Positions 9,045-18,011 of a DNA stretch of 64,000 nt are shown one piece after another (within the stretch, counting starts at the first letter, position 1; each line of letters begins with the position of its first letter). The notes under the pieces were generated by a model. That model was not told the DNA's origin. It saw only the letters and a program-made list of their open reading frames with translations, and did not search any database. Source of the stretch: Pontibacillus marinus BH030004 = DSM 16465 (GTDB lineage Bacteria; Bacillota; Bacilli; Bacillales; BH030062); NCBI RefSeq assembly GCF_000425225.1, contig NZ_AULJ01000001.1:124001-188000 (forward strand), read 5' to 3'. The position numbers and the translations under genes are program-made.

Positions 9045-10430
9045 ATGGTACAAAGTGTTCAACCAACAGAGTCTAAATTGAAAAGCCTTGCAGAGATGGA
9101 TAGTAAGCATTATTTGCATCCAACAACGATTCCGAAAAAACATGCCGATCAAGGCCCGAAGGTTATCTTTTCGGAAGGAAGTGGGATCCATGTGAAAGAT
9201 GTGAGTGGCAAACGTTACATCGATGGCGTGTCTATGCTTTGGAATGTAAACCTTGGTCATGGAAATAAAGAGTTGGCAGAAGCGGCCCAATCTCAGATGT
9301 CTAAGCTTGCCTTCAGTTCCTCTTTTGCTGGCTACTCTAATGAACCTGCCGTTCACCTCGCTGAAAAGTTGTCCTCCCTTGCATCTGGAAGCTTAAACAG
9401 TGTGTTCTATACATCTGGTGGTTCAGAAGCAAATGATACTGCGTATAAGTTAGCACGATTTTATTGGCAGTTACAGGATCAACCGAGGAAACAGAAGATC
9501 ATTGCTTTAAAGCAAGCCTATCATGGGGTCACGATTGCAGCAGGTACGGCAACGCACCTAACAGGCTTCCATAAGTTTGGTGGAACACAGTTCGAAGATG
9601 TATTCCACGCAACGCCACATGTTACAGAATGTGAACAGGGAGACAAGAGTCATCCGAGTTATAAAGGATGTATCCGAGACATCATTGAGTCGGAAGGAGC
9701 AGATACTGTTGCAGCAGTTATTTTAGAACCTGTACAAGGATCTGGTGGAGTTCATTTACCTCCTGACGGTTACATGGAATCTGTAAGAGACCTCTGTGAT
9801 GAACACAATGTATTAATGATCGCAGATGAAGTCATTACTGGGTTCGGACGCACAGGGAAGATGTTCGGGGTAGATAACTGGAATGTTGTACCTGATTTAA
9901 TGTGTGTGGCAAAAGGGATCTCAAGTGGTTATACACAACTCGGTGGTGTGTTACTTCATGATCGCATTCGAAACACAATAGTCCAACATGACCAAATGAT
10001 GGCGCATGGCTTCACATATAGTGGACACCCAGCCTCATGTGCAGTTGCCCTGAAGAATATCGAAATTATTGAACGCGATCATATCGTAGATAACGTCAAA
10101 GCTATGGAAACAGAAATGAATAAAGGACTTCAATACTTAGAAGAAAAACATCATACCGTTACCAAAACGAGAAACATCGGCTTGATGGGTGGTTTCGAAC
10201 TCTATGAAGATCCTGCAACGAATAAAGAATTTCCTTTTGACCTAAAAGCTGGATTAGAAGTAGGTGAAGAGTGCTTCAAGCGACAACTTATATTGAGAGC
10301 ACTTGGCTCGGCAGACGGGAAAAACGTGGTAGCCATTGCACCGCCTTTAATCATTCAAAAACAGGAAGTTCAAGATATGATCAACATCATGGATGAGGCC
10401 ATTACAGCCTTTGAAAAGAAACATCGATAA
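9045..10430 (+). CDS. Class III aminotransferase (omega-amine:pyruvate type)
   Basis: A 461-residue PLP enzyme of the class III (omega) aminotransferases. Visible elements are YTSGGSEANDTAYKLARFYW for cofactor phosphate binding, MIADEVITGFGRTGKMF with the PLP aspartate, and CVAKGISSGYTQLGG with the Schiff-base lysine. It would move a terminal amino group from a diamine or omega-amino acid to pyruvate or 2-oxoglutarate, giving an aldehyde. The adjacent aldehyde dehydrogenase at 10446 is the natural next step. Relatives include putrescine, beta-alanine and GABA aminotransferases; the sequence alone does not choose. Confidence 0.88.
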   Translation: MVQSVQPTESKLKSLAEMDSKHYLHPTTIPKKHADQGPKVIFSEGSGIHVKDVSGKRYIDGVSMLWNVNLGHGNKELAEAAQSQMSKLAFSSSFAGYSNEPAVHLAEKLSSLASGSLNSVFYTSGGSEANDTAYKLARFYWQLQDQPRKQKIIALKQAYHGVTIAAGTATHLTGFHKFGGTQFEDVFHATPHVTECEQGDKSHPSYKGCIRDIIESEGADTVAAVILEPVQGSGGVHLPPDGYMESVRDLCDEHNVLMIADEVITGFGRTGKMFGVDNWNVVPDLMCVAKGISSGYTQLGGVLLHDRIRNTIVQHDQMMAHGFTYSGHPASCAVALKNIEIIERDHIVDNVKAMETEMNKGLQYLEEKHHTVTKTRNIGLMGGFELYEDPATNKEFPFDLKAGLEVGEECFKRQLILRALGSADGKNVVAIAPPLIIQKQEVQDMINIMDEAITAFEKKHR

Positions 10431-10445
10431 ACGCGCTCTGAAAGG

Positions 10446-11879
10446 ATGAACAACTTGTATATAAACGGTAGATGGATTGAATCCACAGAACATACGATAG
10501 AAATCATCAACCCCGCCACAGGTGAACATGTTCAGGAAGTTGCTGCCGGTGGACAAAAGGAAACTAAAGAAACCATTGATGCAGCAAAACAAGCCTTTAA
10601 AATGTGGAAAAATAAAACCGGAAAAGAACGAGGCCAGTACTTAAAAGAAATTGCTCGTCTAATGGTGGAGAAAAAGGACGTACTGGCAGAAGCCATTACA
10701 AAAGAGATGGGGAAACCTTTTGAAGATGCCAAGCGAGAAATTCTTGTAGCAGCTGATTATACAGAATGGTACGGCGAGGAAGCAAAGCGAGTATATGGAG
10801 ATGTGATCCCTGCCTCAGTCCCAGACAAGCACCTGATGGTTGTGAGGCAGCCAGTTGGTGTGACAGCAGCTATCACACCATGGAACTTCCCAGTATCCAT
10901 GATTACAAGAAAAATTGCTCCAGCTCTAGCAGCAGGCTGCACAGTAATTATCAAACCTGCACCATCGACTCCACTATCTGCAATTGAAGTCTTCAAATGC
11001 TTCCATGAAGCTGGACTTCCTGAAGGGGTAGCTAATCTGATTATTGGACCAGCGGAAGAGATCGGCCCAGAATTAACTTCTAATAAAGACGTTCGTAAAT
11101 TAACGTTCACTGGCTCCACAAATGTTGGGAAGCATTTGATGAGGGAGTCTGCAACCAACGTAAAAAAAGTATCGATGGAACTTGGCGGTCATGCTCCATT
11201 CCTTGTATTTGAAGATGCTGATATCGATGAGGCTGTCAAAGGTGCATTATTAACGAAATTTAAAAATGCGGGCCAAACATGTATTAGCACAAACCGAGTA
11301 TATGTAGCAGAAAGCATTGCAGAGGTTTTCCAGCGAAAGCTAACGGAAAAAGTTGCAGAGCTTAAAGTAGGAAACGGAATGGAAGCAGGTGTTGATGTAG
11401 GTCCTCTTGTTAATGAACAAGCCTTAGAAAAAGTTCAGGACCACGTCGCTGATGCGATCAAGCACGGTGGGGAAGTGTTAGTTGGTGGTAACACGTTTGA
11501 AAAAGAAGGTCTGAGCGGAAACTTCTATCAACCAACAGTTATTGCAAATGCCAATGAATCTATGAAAATCGCAACCGAAGAAACATTTGGTCCCGTTCTC
11601 CCTGTATTCACGTTTACGAATGAAGATGATGTGATCGAGAGAGCCAATCATGATCGCTACGGCTTAGCTGCTTATTGTTATACGAAAGACATGAGCAGAG
11701 GCTATCACCTGATGAACGAATTAGAATATGGCATTATTGGTATCAATGACCCAGGACCTGTAGCGGCTCAAGCACCATTTGGTGGTGTGAAAGAAAGTGG
11801 TGTGGGTCGAGAAGGTGGAAAGCACGGAATGGATGAGTTTGTCGAAGAAAAGTTCGTTTCAATGAATGTAAAACGATAA
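10446..11879 (+). CDS. NAD(P)-dependent succinate-semialdehyde/aminoaldehyde dehydrogenase
   Basis: This complete 477-residue aldehyde dehydrogenase has catalytic Cys279 in AGQTCISTNR and general base Glu245 in SMELGGHAP. It is closest in style to GabD/succinate-semialdehyde and aminobutyraldehyde dehydrogenases. It probably oxidises the semialdehyde made by the aminotransferase just upstream. The start is uncertain. AAAGG directly abuts ATG 10446, while an in-frame TTG at 10455 has normal spacing and would give LYINGRWIES. Both place the conserved YINGRW at the N-terminus. Confidence 0.9.
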   Translation: MNNLYINGRWIESTEHTIEIINPATGEHVQEVAAGGQKETKETIDAAKQAFKMWKNKTGKERGQYLKEIARLMVEKKDVLAEAITKEMGKPFEDAKREILVAADYTEWYGEEAKRVYGDVIPASVPDKHLMVVRQPVGVTAAITPWNFPVSMITRKIAPALAAGCTVIIKPAPSTPLSAIEVFKCFHEAGLPEGVANLIIGPAEEIGPELTSNKDVRKLTFTGSTNVGKHLMRESATNVKKVSMELGGHAPFLVFEDADIDEAVKGALLTKFKNAGQTCISTNRVYVAESIAEVFQRKLTEKVAELKVGNGMEAGVDVGPLVNEQALEKVQDHVADAIKHGGEVLVGGNTFEKEGLSGNFYQPTVIANANESMKIATEETFGPVLPVFTFTNEDDVIERANHDRYGLAAYCYTKDMSRGYHLMNELEYGIIGINDPGPVAAQAPFGGVKESGVGREGGKHGMDEFVEEKFVSMNVKR

Positions 11880-11894
11880 TGGAGGAGGGATACG

Positions 11895-12533
11895 ATGACA
11901 GAATCGATTCTGTCCAAATCCGAAGGCTTAATGATCAGAAGAATTCAACCAGAAGATTTTGATCAAATCGTAGAACTTGCTGTAATGGGATTCGGAGAAA
12001 AGGTTGCTTTTGAACATAAACATTATATCAGTCAGCAAAAACAATTCCCAGAAGGGCAGATATGTATTGAGGAGAATGGGAAAGTCATTGCATCGTCTTC
12101 TAGTCTGATCGTTAATTTTGATGATTATCCTGACCAACACTCCTATAAAATGATTTGTGATGAAGGATACATTCGAAATCATAATCCAAATGGAACGCAC
12201 CTTTATGGAATAGAAGTTGTGGTCCATCCAGATCACAGGCAGAAAAAACTTGCACAGAGCCTTTATGCGGCAAGACGTGAGCTTTGCAAGGAGTTAGGTA
12301 TGAAAAGTATTATGATTGGAGGTAGAATGCCTTACTACCATAAATATGCTGACCAGTATTCTGCATTGGATTATGCAAATGAAGTGATAAAAGACAATCT
12401 TTACGATCCCGTTCTTACTTTTCAAAAGAAAAATGGATTTGTATTAAAAGATGTCATTCACAATTACATTCCAGATGACTATGAGTCGAAAACATACGCT
12501 ACCTTAATGGAATGGAAGAATCCAGAAAGATAG
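11895..12533 (+). CDS. GNAT N-acetyltransferase, YhcX-type domain
   Basis: The 212-residue acetyltransferase has the acetyl-CoA site VVVHPDHRQKKLAQSLY and the segment GGRMPYYHKYADQYS...YDPVLTFQKKNGF, ending in YATLMEW. From memory these are hallmarks of the GNAT half of YhcX-like fusion proteins, whose other half is a nitrilase-type amidase. That partner is free-standing at 2843-3733 in the same operon, so the fusion is split here. The protein may acetylate an amine or amino acid handled by the operon. It is the last gene of the operon, and a palindromic repeat follows. Confidence 0.85.
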   Translation: MTESILSKSEGLMIRRIQPEDFDQIVELAVMGFGEKVAFEHKHYISQQKQFPEGQICIEENGKVIASSSSLIVNFDDYPDQHSYKMICDEGYIRNHNPNGTHLYGIEVVVHPDHRQKKLAQSLYAARRELCKELGMKSIMIGGRMPYYHKYADQYSALDYANEVIKDNLYDPVLTFQKKNGFVLKDVIHNYIPDDYESKTYATLMEWKNPER

Positions 12534-12540
12534 ATAAGCG

Positions 12541-12584
12541 GTGCCTGTCACCACCCGGTTTTAAATCCGGGGAGTGCCAGGCAC
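12541..12584. repeat. Palindromic repeat, family B
   Basis: The left arm is GTGCCTGTCACCACCCGG, the centre TTTTAAAT, and the right arm an imperfect complement ending CAGGCAC. It fills the gap between convergent genes and touches the stop codon of the CdaR-type regulator. Probable transcription stop in both directions. Confidence 0.85.
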
Positions 12585-13736
12585 CTACGCATGCAACGTC
12601 TTAATAAACAACAACGTCTGCAACTTCATCGCTTCGTGAAAGTTGCGAGGATCAAGCTCCATTTTGTGCTTTATGCTATCCAAGCGATACTGAAGTGTAT
12701 TACGGTGAATAAAAAGCTGTTCCGCAGTCTTTTTATGATTCAGATCACATTTGAAAAAGATCTGAAGCGTTTTCTCTAATTCTTTTGATAACCCTTCTAA
12801 CTGAGGTCGATATTGATTGAAAAAATCCTCACGCGTTGAAGCAGGAACGCTTTCAACTAAGCGCAACAGACCCCAATCTTCTATGTGAGACACCTTCGTA
12901 TTTTGAAACCGTTCCAGTAACTGAAGCGCCTGATTCGCTTGAAAATATGATTTTCGATACCCTTCGATCGTTTTGTATCCGCTCCCTATACTGACATAAG
13001 AAGTGTAGCCTTCTGAAGTAAGATAACGAATGAGCTTTTGGCCCATTGCTTTGGATTGATCCGGATCGGTTGAAGAAGGGAGGGCTATGAAAAAGAGCCC
13101 CTCTTGTAAGTAGGCATAGTAAACGCGATCCTGTGTCACGAGCGATATCATGTTAAATAGTCTTTCCTTTTCGCTCAACATGGACTGCAGTTCCTGATTT
13201 TGTTCAAGCTTTCGAATCTCTTCAACACGTAAGAGTAATACAGACATCGGTAGTGCGTGGTGTTGAATATGGAGGTAATGTTTCGCTATCGAATCGAGCT
13301 TGTTAAACGGAACTTCTCCAGGTGTAATAAGGTCCAATACCCACCCTTCCATCACCTGCCGACGATATTGGGTTTGGTTGTTCATATCGATTTGTTGAAT
13401 CAACACTTCAACCGACATCTGAATCACGCGCGTCACCTGATACAATTCATCAGGATTCCCTGTAACCCCAACGACCCCAACGACTTTTTGGTTAAATGTA
13501 ATGGGGAGGTTGATTCCAGGCTTGGTACCCTTCAATGTGTCGACATCGTTTTCGTGGATGACCATCTTTTCTTTTGACTCCAAAACCTGAATTGCTCCAT
13601 CATGCCTTTGGTTTATACGGTTCTTATCTCCACTTGCCACGATAATGCCATGGTGGTTCATGATATTAATATTAAAATCAACGAATGACATCACTCTTTG
13701 TACGATTGGATAGGCGAGTTCTGTAGTGATTTCCAT
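12585..13736 (-). CDS. CdaR/PucR-type transcriptional regulator (sugar diacid regulator family)
   Basis: The 383-residue protein has an N-terminal putative sugar-diacid recognition domain (about residues 1-135), a middle GGDEF-like region, and a C-terminal PucR helix-turn-helix (DLNHKKTAEQLFIHRNTLQYRLD). I start it at ATG 13736, preceded by AAGAGGG at six bases, rather than further upstream. In Escherichia coli CdaR responds to glycerate and sugar diacids. Its target here is unclear, since neighbours are an amine operon and germination genes. A paralogue of similar layout lies at 34555-35637 beside glycerate kinase. Confidence 0.88.
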   Translation of the reverse strand: MEITTELAYPIVQRVMSFVDFNINIMNHHGIIVASGDKNRINQRHDGAIQVLESKEKMVIHENDVDTLKGTKPGINLPITFNQKVVGVVGVTGNPDELYQVTRVIQMSVEVLIQQIDMNNQTQYRRQVMEGWVLDLITPGEVPFNKLDSIAKHYLHIQHHALPMSVLLLRVEEIRKLEQNQELQSMLSEKERLFNMISLVTQDRVYYAYLQEGLFFIALPSSTDPDQSKAMGQKLIRYLTSEGYTSYVSIGSGYKTIEGYRKSYFQANQALQLLERFQNTKVSHIEDWGLLRLVESVPASTREDFFNQYRPQLEGLSKELEKTLQIFFKCDLNHKKTAEQLFIHRNTLQYRLDSIKHKMELDPRNFHEAMKLQTLLFIKTLHA

Positions 13737-13796
13737 GGTAAACCCTCTTTTATGTGTATCTCGCAATTTTGTTAGTATCTATTGTAACTTGTAGTC

Positions 13797-13862
13797 GTGC
13801 CTGTCACCACCCGGATTTTGTCGAAATAAATGGTTCGACAAAATCCGGGTGGTGACAGGCAC
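13797..13862. repeat. Palindromic repeat, family B, perfect copy
   Basis: Two perfectly complementary 29-base arms starting GTGCCTGTCACCACCCGG, with an 8-base centre (ATAAATGG). This is the longest and most perfect family B copy here and defines the ends GTGCCTG and CAGGCAC. Confidence 0.95.
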
Positions 13863-13901
13863 TTCTTAACAACACACATAGAAAGAACAGACGTCATACA
13901 G

Positions 13902-13937
13902 AAAAGAGGATGAGCCAATAAGGCCATCCTCTTTTTT
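13902..13937. terminator. Orphan terminator-like hairpin
   Basis: The arms AAAAGAGGATG and CATCCTCTTTT flank a 12-base loop and a T-run follows. No plus-strand gene ends just upstream, because the nearest one stops at 12533. It could insulate the ger operon or end an unseen transcript. Confidence 0.7.
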
Positions 13938-14046
13938 GAGCACTGTTTTTAATGAATATAAAGAATGAAATAGATAAAGACTTATTGTATAAGGAAAGAA
14001 TCATGTATCCCAATTTATCCAATGGAGTGAAGAAAAAGGTGTTTAT

Positions 14047-15513
14047 ATGAAAAAACGATCACTTCCTACAAGAAAAAAGAATGCATTATCATCTTTTTTA
14101 GCTGATCTGGAGAACAGAAGTGATTTTACCTACTTGAATATAAAGAAAGAATTCGTTGTACATATTGGTTATTATAATTCAGTCACAGACCATGAACAGC
14201 TCCAGAGCAAATTTATACCTTATATTAAACATTTAAGTTTTCGCTCTGTCCAGGAGTTACATAACATCTTACCAGCGGGGGATATCCATCTTCTACATGA
14301 CCCTGAAAAGATAGATGACCTTATGCTGAAAGGGTATGTGATGATTTATTGTGGTGAATCTCCTGAAGAGTGCTTACTGTTCCCTTTACCTGTATTTAAA
14401 TCTCGGCAAATATCGATTCCTGAGGTTGAATTTAGTGTAGTTGGGCCCAAAGAAGCATTTGTTGAGAGTATTGATACCAATATTAACCTTGTACGAAAAA
14501 GGATCCCTTCACCTCAATTGAAGTTTAAAGAGTTACACGTGGGAGATCTCACACAAACAAAAGTATGTGTAGCTTATATTGAGGGAGTTACAAATAAAGA
14601 AAATGTGAATACAGTTGTTCAAAGGATTGGAGATATACAGATTGACCAAGTTATTGACAGTTCTTATATACAACAAATCATCTCAGATGACAAAAATTCA
14701 CCCTTCCCTCAGTTACTTGATACAGAAAGGCCTGATCGGATTGCGGCTATTTTATCTGAAGGAAAAGTAGCCATATTCGTTGATAATTCTCCTCATGTGT
14801 TGATAGGTCCAACGACATTAGTGGAATTTTTCTCTGCATTTGAAGATTATTTTTTAAATTGGACGATTGCGTCTATATTTCGTCTTATTCGATTATTTGC
14901 CGTATTCTTCTCGATCTTAAGTACACCTATTTATGTAGCCGTACTCACACACCATTACGAGATGATCCCCAAAGCCTTACTAGGGACACTTGTTAGTTCC
15001 AGGTCTCAGGTGCCGTTTCCACCAATATTAGAGGCGATAATTTTAGAGTTAACGATTGAATTATTACGAGAGGCTGGAGCACGATTACCGACAAAAGTTG
15101 GTCAGACAATTGGTATTGTGGGTGGTATTGTAATTGGAACGGCATCAGTTGAAGCGGGGTTAACGAGTAATGTGTTGTTAATTTTCGTAGCATTGGCTGC
15201 ATTAGCTTCCTTTACAACTCCGGTATATAAAATGGGTAATACGATCCGTTTAATTCGATTTCCATTTTTAATTACAGCCCATGTATGGGGATTGTTAGGG
15301 ATAAGTATAAGTATCTGTTATATTATGGCCCATTTATTAAGGCTAAAATCACTAGGTCGTCCTTTCTTAGAGCCCATATATCCGTTTCGCTTTAAAGATT
15401 TAAAAGATGCTTTTATCCGTTTGCCTTTTTCAATGGCTAAAAATCGGCCGTTAGAGGTTCGTTCCAACAAACCACCTCGATTGAATCCGGGAGAGGGTAG
15501 GGATAATAAATAA
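14047..15513 (+). CDS. Spore germination protein, GerA family (A subunit)
   Basis: The 488-residue protein matches the GerA/GerKA A-subunit family. A soluble N-terminal half of about 270 residues is followed by several membrane segments, including the conserved region PFPPILEAIILELTIELLRE and GGIVIGTASVEAGL. A subunits form the pore or nutrient-sensing core of germinant receptors in the spore inner membrane. It is first in a tight A-B-C operon (gaps 13 and -4 bases). The inducing germinant cannot be deduced. AAAGGTG precedes the ATG with normal spacing. Confidence 0.93.
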   Translation: MKKRSLPTRKKNALSSFLADLENRSDFTYLNIKKEFVVHIGYYNSVTDHEQLQSKFIPYIKHLSFRSVQELHNILPAGDIHLLHDPEKIDDLMLKGYVMIYCGESPEECLLFPLPVFKSRQISIPEVEFSVVGPKEAFVESIDTNINLVRKRIPSPQLKFKELHVGDLTQTKVCVAYIEGVTNKENVNTVVQRIGDIQIDQVIDSSYIQQIISDDKNSPFPQLLDTERPDRIAAILSEGKVAIFVDNSPHVLIGPTTLVEFFSAFEDYFLNWTIASIFRLIRLFAVFFSILSTPIYVAVLTHHYEMIPKALLGTLVSSRSQVPFPPILEAIILELTIELLREAGARLPTKVGQTIGIVGGIVIGTASVEAGLTSNVLLIFVALAALASFTTPVYKMGNTIRLIRFPFLITAHVWGLLGISISICYIMAHLLRLKSLGRPFLEPIYPFRFKDLKDAFIRLPFSMAKNRPLEVRSNKPPRLNPGEGRDNK

Positions 15514-15526
15514 ACGAGGTAATTTT

Positions 15527-16609
15527 ATGAGAGTTCCCATTCAAGAAAAAGTATCAACTTATATGGTCTTTTATCTCATAACCTCCGTTCAGGTGGGGGT
15601 TGGGATATTAAGTTACCAATCACAGATCAATAAGCATGCAGGGCATGATGCATGGATGTCAGTATTGATTGCGGGTTTATTTATTCACATCACGATTTGG
15701 ATGATCTATGTTGTATTAAAAGGGGTGGATGGTGACCTTGTCGAGGTTAATAAGCAGGTATTCGGTAAGGTTATAGGATCTGTCTTTACTATATTATATA
15801 TGCTCTATCTTGTTTTAGGAGCTACGATTGTTATTCGAATTTATATTGAAGTTGTCCAAGTCTGGATGTTCCCTCAAATGAAAGTATGGAGTATCTTATT
15901 TTTGATCCTCCCCTTAGTGTTTTATATCATTAACGGAAGTTTTAGAGTAGTAGTGGGGATTTGTTTTTTAGGCTTTATTGTTCCAGCTTTTCTTATGACA
16001 AGTTTTTTATTTCCTTTGCAATATTCGAATTTAAATTTGGTTTTGCCTGTTTTTGATCATACGTTTCAAGAATTTTTACTGTCAGCGAATGAAGCTGCGC
16101 TAAGCTTTATTGGGATCAGTGTTTTGATGATTTATTATCCATTTATTAAAGAAAAAGAACAGTCCCAAAAATGGGCTCATTTTGGCAATCTAACGACCAC
16201 CTTTATCTATACAGTGTTGGCTATTATAACATTCACATACTATAACCAGCCCCAATTAAGTTCGCTAAAATGGCCAACATTGGATATGTGGAAAATCATT
16301 GAGATGCCCTTCGTTGCTCGGTTTGAGTATGCAGGTATTTCCACTTGGTTTTTAGTCATATTACCTAATTTGACTTTATTTCTATGGGCAGCAAGTCGAA
16401 TGATGTATCGACAATTTCAAGTATCTCAACAAAAATCTATTGTACTTTTCTTAATAGCAGTGTTTATTGGTTGTTTTTTTATGGAGACAAGAGAGGAGTT
16501 AGAAAAAGTTACGAAAGTGTTTTCCATGTTTGGCAGAGGGATTCTTTATGTCTACATCCCTTTTATATTTTTAACGTATTGTTTATTAAGAAAGGGCCGA
16601 AGGAAATGA
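15527..16609 (+). CDS. Spore germination protein, GerB family (B subunit)
   Basis: The 360-residue membrane protein has about ten hydrophobic segments and belongs to the GerAB family of APC-superfamily transporters. The N-terminus (VSTYMVFYLITSVQVGVGIL) is characteristic. It is thought to be the germinant-binding subunit of the receptor. It follows the A subunit by 13 bases with GAGGTAA as ribosome binding site, and its stop overlaps the start of the C subunit by four bases, indicating translational coupling. Confidence 0.92.
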   Translation: MRVPIQEKVSTYMVFYLITSVQVGVGILSYQSQINKHAGHDAWMSVLIAGLFIHITIWMIYVVLKGVDGDLVEVNKQVFGKVIGSVFTILYMLYLVLGATIVIRIYIEVVQVWMFPQMKVWSILFLILPLVFYIINGSFRVVVGICFLGFIVPAFLMTSFLFPLQYSNLNLVLPVFDHTFQEFLLSANEAALSFIGISVLMIYYPFIKEKEQSQKWAHFGNLTTTFIYTVLAIITFTYYNQPQLSSLKWPTLDMWKIIEMPFVARFEYAGISTWFLVILPNLTLFLWAASRMMYRQFQVSQQKSIVLFLIAVFIGCFFMETREELEKVTKVFSMFGRGILYVYIPFIFLTYCLLRKGRRK

Positions 16610-17679
16610 AGGGTAAAACGTTTATCATATTTATCATATCGATTTCTTTGAGTTTGATCATGAGTTTTACGATACCTAAAAAAATTATTGATCAAATTCA
16701 AATGGTTACAGTGATGGGGTATGATCAAGTCGAAGATGAAATGATTCGGGGTACGGCGATTGTACCTAAATATATAAATAAGAATAAAGTGAGCAATATT
16801 ATCTATACCAATGTATCAGAATTGATATATGAAAATCAGACCGATTTAAATCGCGTTGCTTCAGAAGAGCTTTATAACGGGAAGTTGGAGATTGTTTTAT
16901 ATGGGAAAGAACTAGCGAAAAAAGGGATGGTACCTTATATTGATTTTTTAACACGAGATCCATCAATTGGCTCCCGTACGTACTTGGCGATTGTAGAAGA
17001 GAGTGCTTATAGGTTAATCAATCAAATAAATACAGAGCAAAGTGCAGGGCTGTACTTTAGTGATTTAATAGAACATAATATTATTAATGGAAATTTACCA
17101 GAAACAAACCTCAAAATTTTTCAAACAGGTATAAAAAGTCAACTGCAAGATCCATTTCTCCCAATACTAAAAGTAAAGGGAGATAAAGCCATTATAGAGG
17201 GGTTAGGTTTTTTTGATAAAGATAAATTTGTATTTACATTACCTTATGACAACGCATTTCTCTTTAATATTCTAAAGGAAGAAGTCGGGAATGGGAAGTA
17301 CGCTTTGAAACGTAATCATATAAAAGCCTCAATCCAGAGTATAGAATCTACGAGGGACTTTAAAGTAGAAGGTAGTAAAGCGAATCCAATTATTAACGTA
17401 ACTTTAACCCTTAGAGGGGTATTGCGTGAATATACAGGGCCTAGTCTTAATAAAAACAAAGACGAAATTAATAAAATGTGGAAAGAAGATGTAAGGCAAA
17501 AAGGTCAGGAGTTAATAAATAAGTTTCAAGAGTTAGAAATCGACCCCATTAGCATTGGTTTACAAGTGAAAGCCAATACTAGAGGTTTTGATTTGTCAAA
17601 TTGGAAAGACATATACCCTAATGCAGAAATAAAACTTAAAGTGAAATCTAAACTAATTGAAACAGGTACAATGAATTAA
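16606..17679 (+). CDS. Spore germination protein, GerC family, lacking a lipobox cysteine
   Basis: The protein starts at ATG 16606, inside the four-base overlap with the B subunit, and has 357 residues. The C-terminal half (VKGDKAIIEGLGFF, then VNVTLTLRGVL-like strands) fits the GerAC fold. Ordinary C subunits are lipoproteins with a lipobox cysteine after the signal segment. Here the hydrophobic segment (residues about 5-22) runs into SFTIPKKIIDQ with no cysteine. It may stay attached by an uncleaved N-terminal helix. A long in-frame extension upstream of 16606 overlaps gerB and has no support. Confidence 0.88.
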   Translation: MKGKTFIIFIISISLSLIMSFTIPKKIIDQIQMVTVMGYDQVEDEMIRGTAIVPKYINKNKVSNIIYTNVSELIYENQTDLNRVASEELYNGKLEIVLYGKELAKKGMVPYIDFLTRDPSIGSRTYLAIVEESAYRLINQINTEQSAGLYFSDLIEHNIINGNLPETNLKIFQTGIKSQLQDPFLPILKVKGDKAIIEGLGFFDKDKFVFTLPYDNAFLFNILKEEVGNGKYALKRNHIKASIQSIESTRDFKVEGSKANPIINVTLTLRGVLREYTGPSLNKNKDEINKMWKEDVRQKGQELINKFQELEIDPISIGLQVKANTRGFDLSNWKDIYPNAEIKLKVKSKLIETGTMN

Positions 17680-17688
17680 TAAGTAGAA

Positions 17689-17738
17689 GTGCCTGACCCC
17701 CACCACGTTAAAGCTTTAACGTGGTGGGGGTCAGGCAC
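17689..17738. repeat. Palindromic repeat, family A, perfect copy
   Basis: A perfect 50-base palindrome of 25-base arms beginning GTGCCTGACCCCCACC. It starts ten bases after the gerC stop and is followed by TTTTTTAGGCACTTTTTTT, so it probably terminates the ger operon. Confidence 0.95.
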
Positions 17739-17834
17739 TTTTTTAGGCACTTTTTTTAATTTTTATGTTTCATCCTTCGGGAACAGCGGGAATGCAATTA
17801 ATGTACCCTAGTTACAACAGAAAGGATGAGTAAC

Positions 17835-17999
17835 ATGTATAAAAGATCACAATATCAACCGGTAGGCGGAGAAAAGTTTGAAACTTCAGCGGCAAAAGAA
17901 GTTATATATGCAAAAGAATTTAAGAATGCGGATATCGCAGGTGGCTATCGTAAGCCAAAGTTACAAGAAGCGAAGAATAGCAACCCTCAATTACCTTAA
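17835..17999 (+). CDS. Small hydrophilic protein, 54 residues, unknown function
   Basis: An ATG at 17835 preceded by AAAGGATGAG opens a 54-codon frame to TAA at 17997. The product is basic and hydrophilic (it starts MYKRSQYQPVGGEKFE and ends SNPQLP), with no membrane segment and no cysteine. A good hairpin terminator follows within 15 bases, giving the unit its own ribosome binding site and terminator, which supports a real gene. I do not recognise the family. Its place after the ger operon might suggest a sporulation protein, but nothing in the sequence proves this. Confidence 0.65.
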   Translation: MYKRSQYQPVGGEKFETSAAKEVIYAKEFKNADIAGGYRKPKLQEAKNSNPQLP

Positions 18000-18011
18000 A
18001 CACGATACATC

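Larger units (their letters stand above)
13737..14046. other. 310-base gap between divergent regulator and ger operon
   Basis: No gene is visible. The gap holds the start region of the CdaR-type gene, a perfect family B palindrome (13797-13862), a strong terminator-like hairpin (13902-13937) and an AT-rich leader for the ger operon. I looked for a sigma-G promoter before 14047 and found no convincing one. Confidence 0.6.

Noticed and set aside
10757-11158. Minus-strand frame within the aldehyde dehydrogenase gene
   Set aside because: It lies wholly inside a well-supported gene and has no independent evidence.
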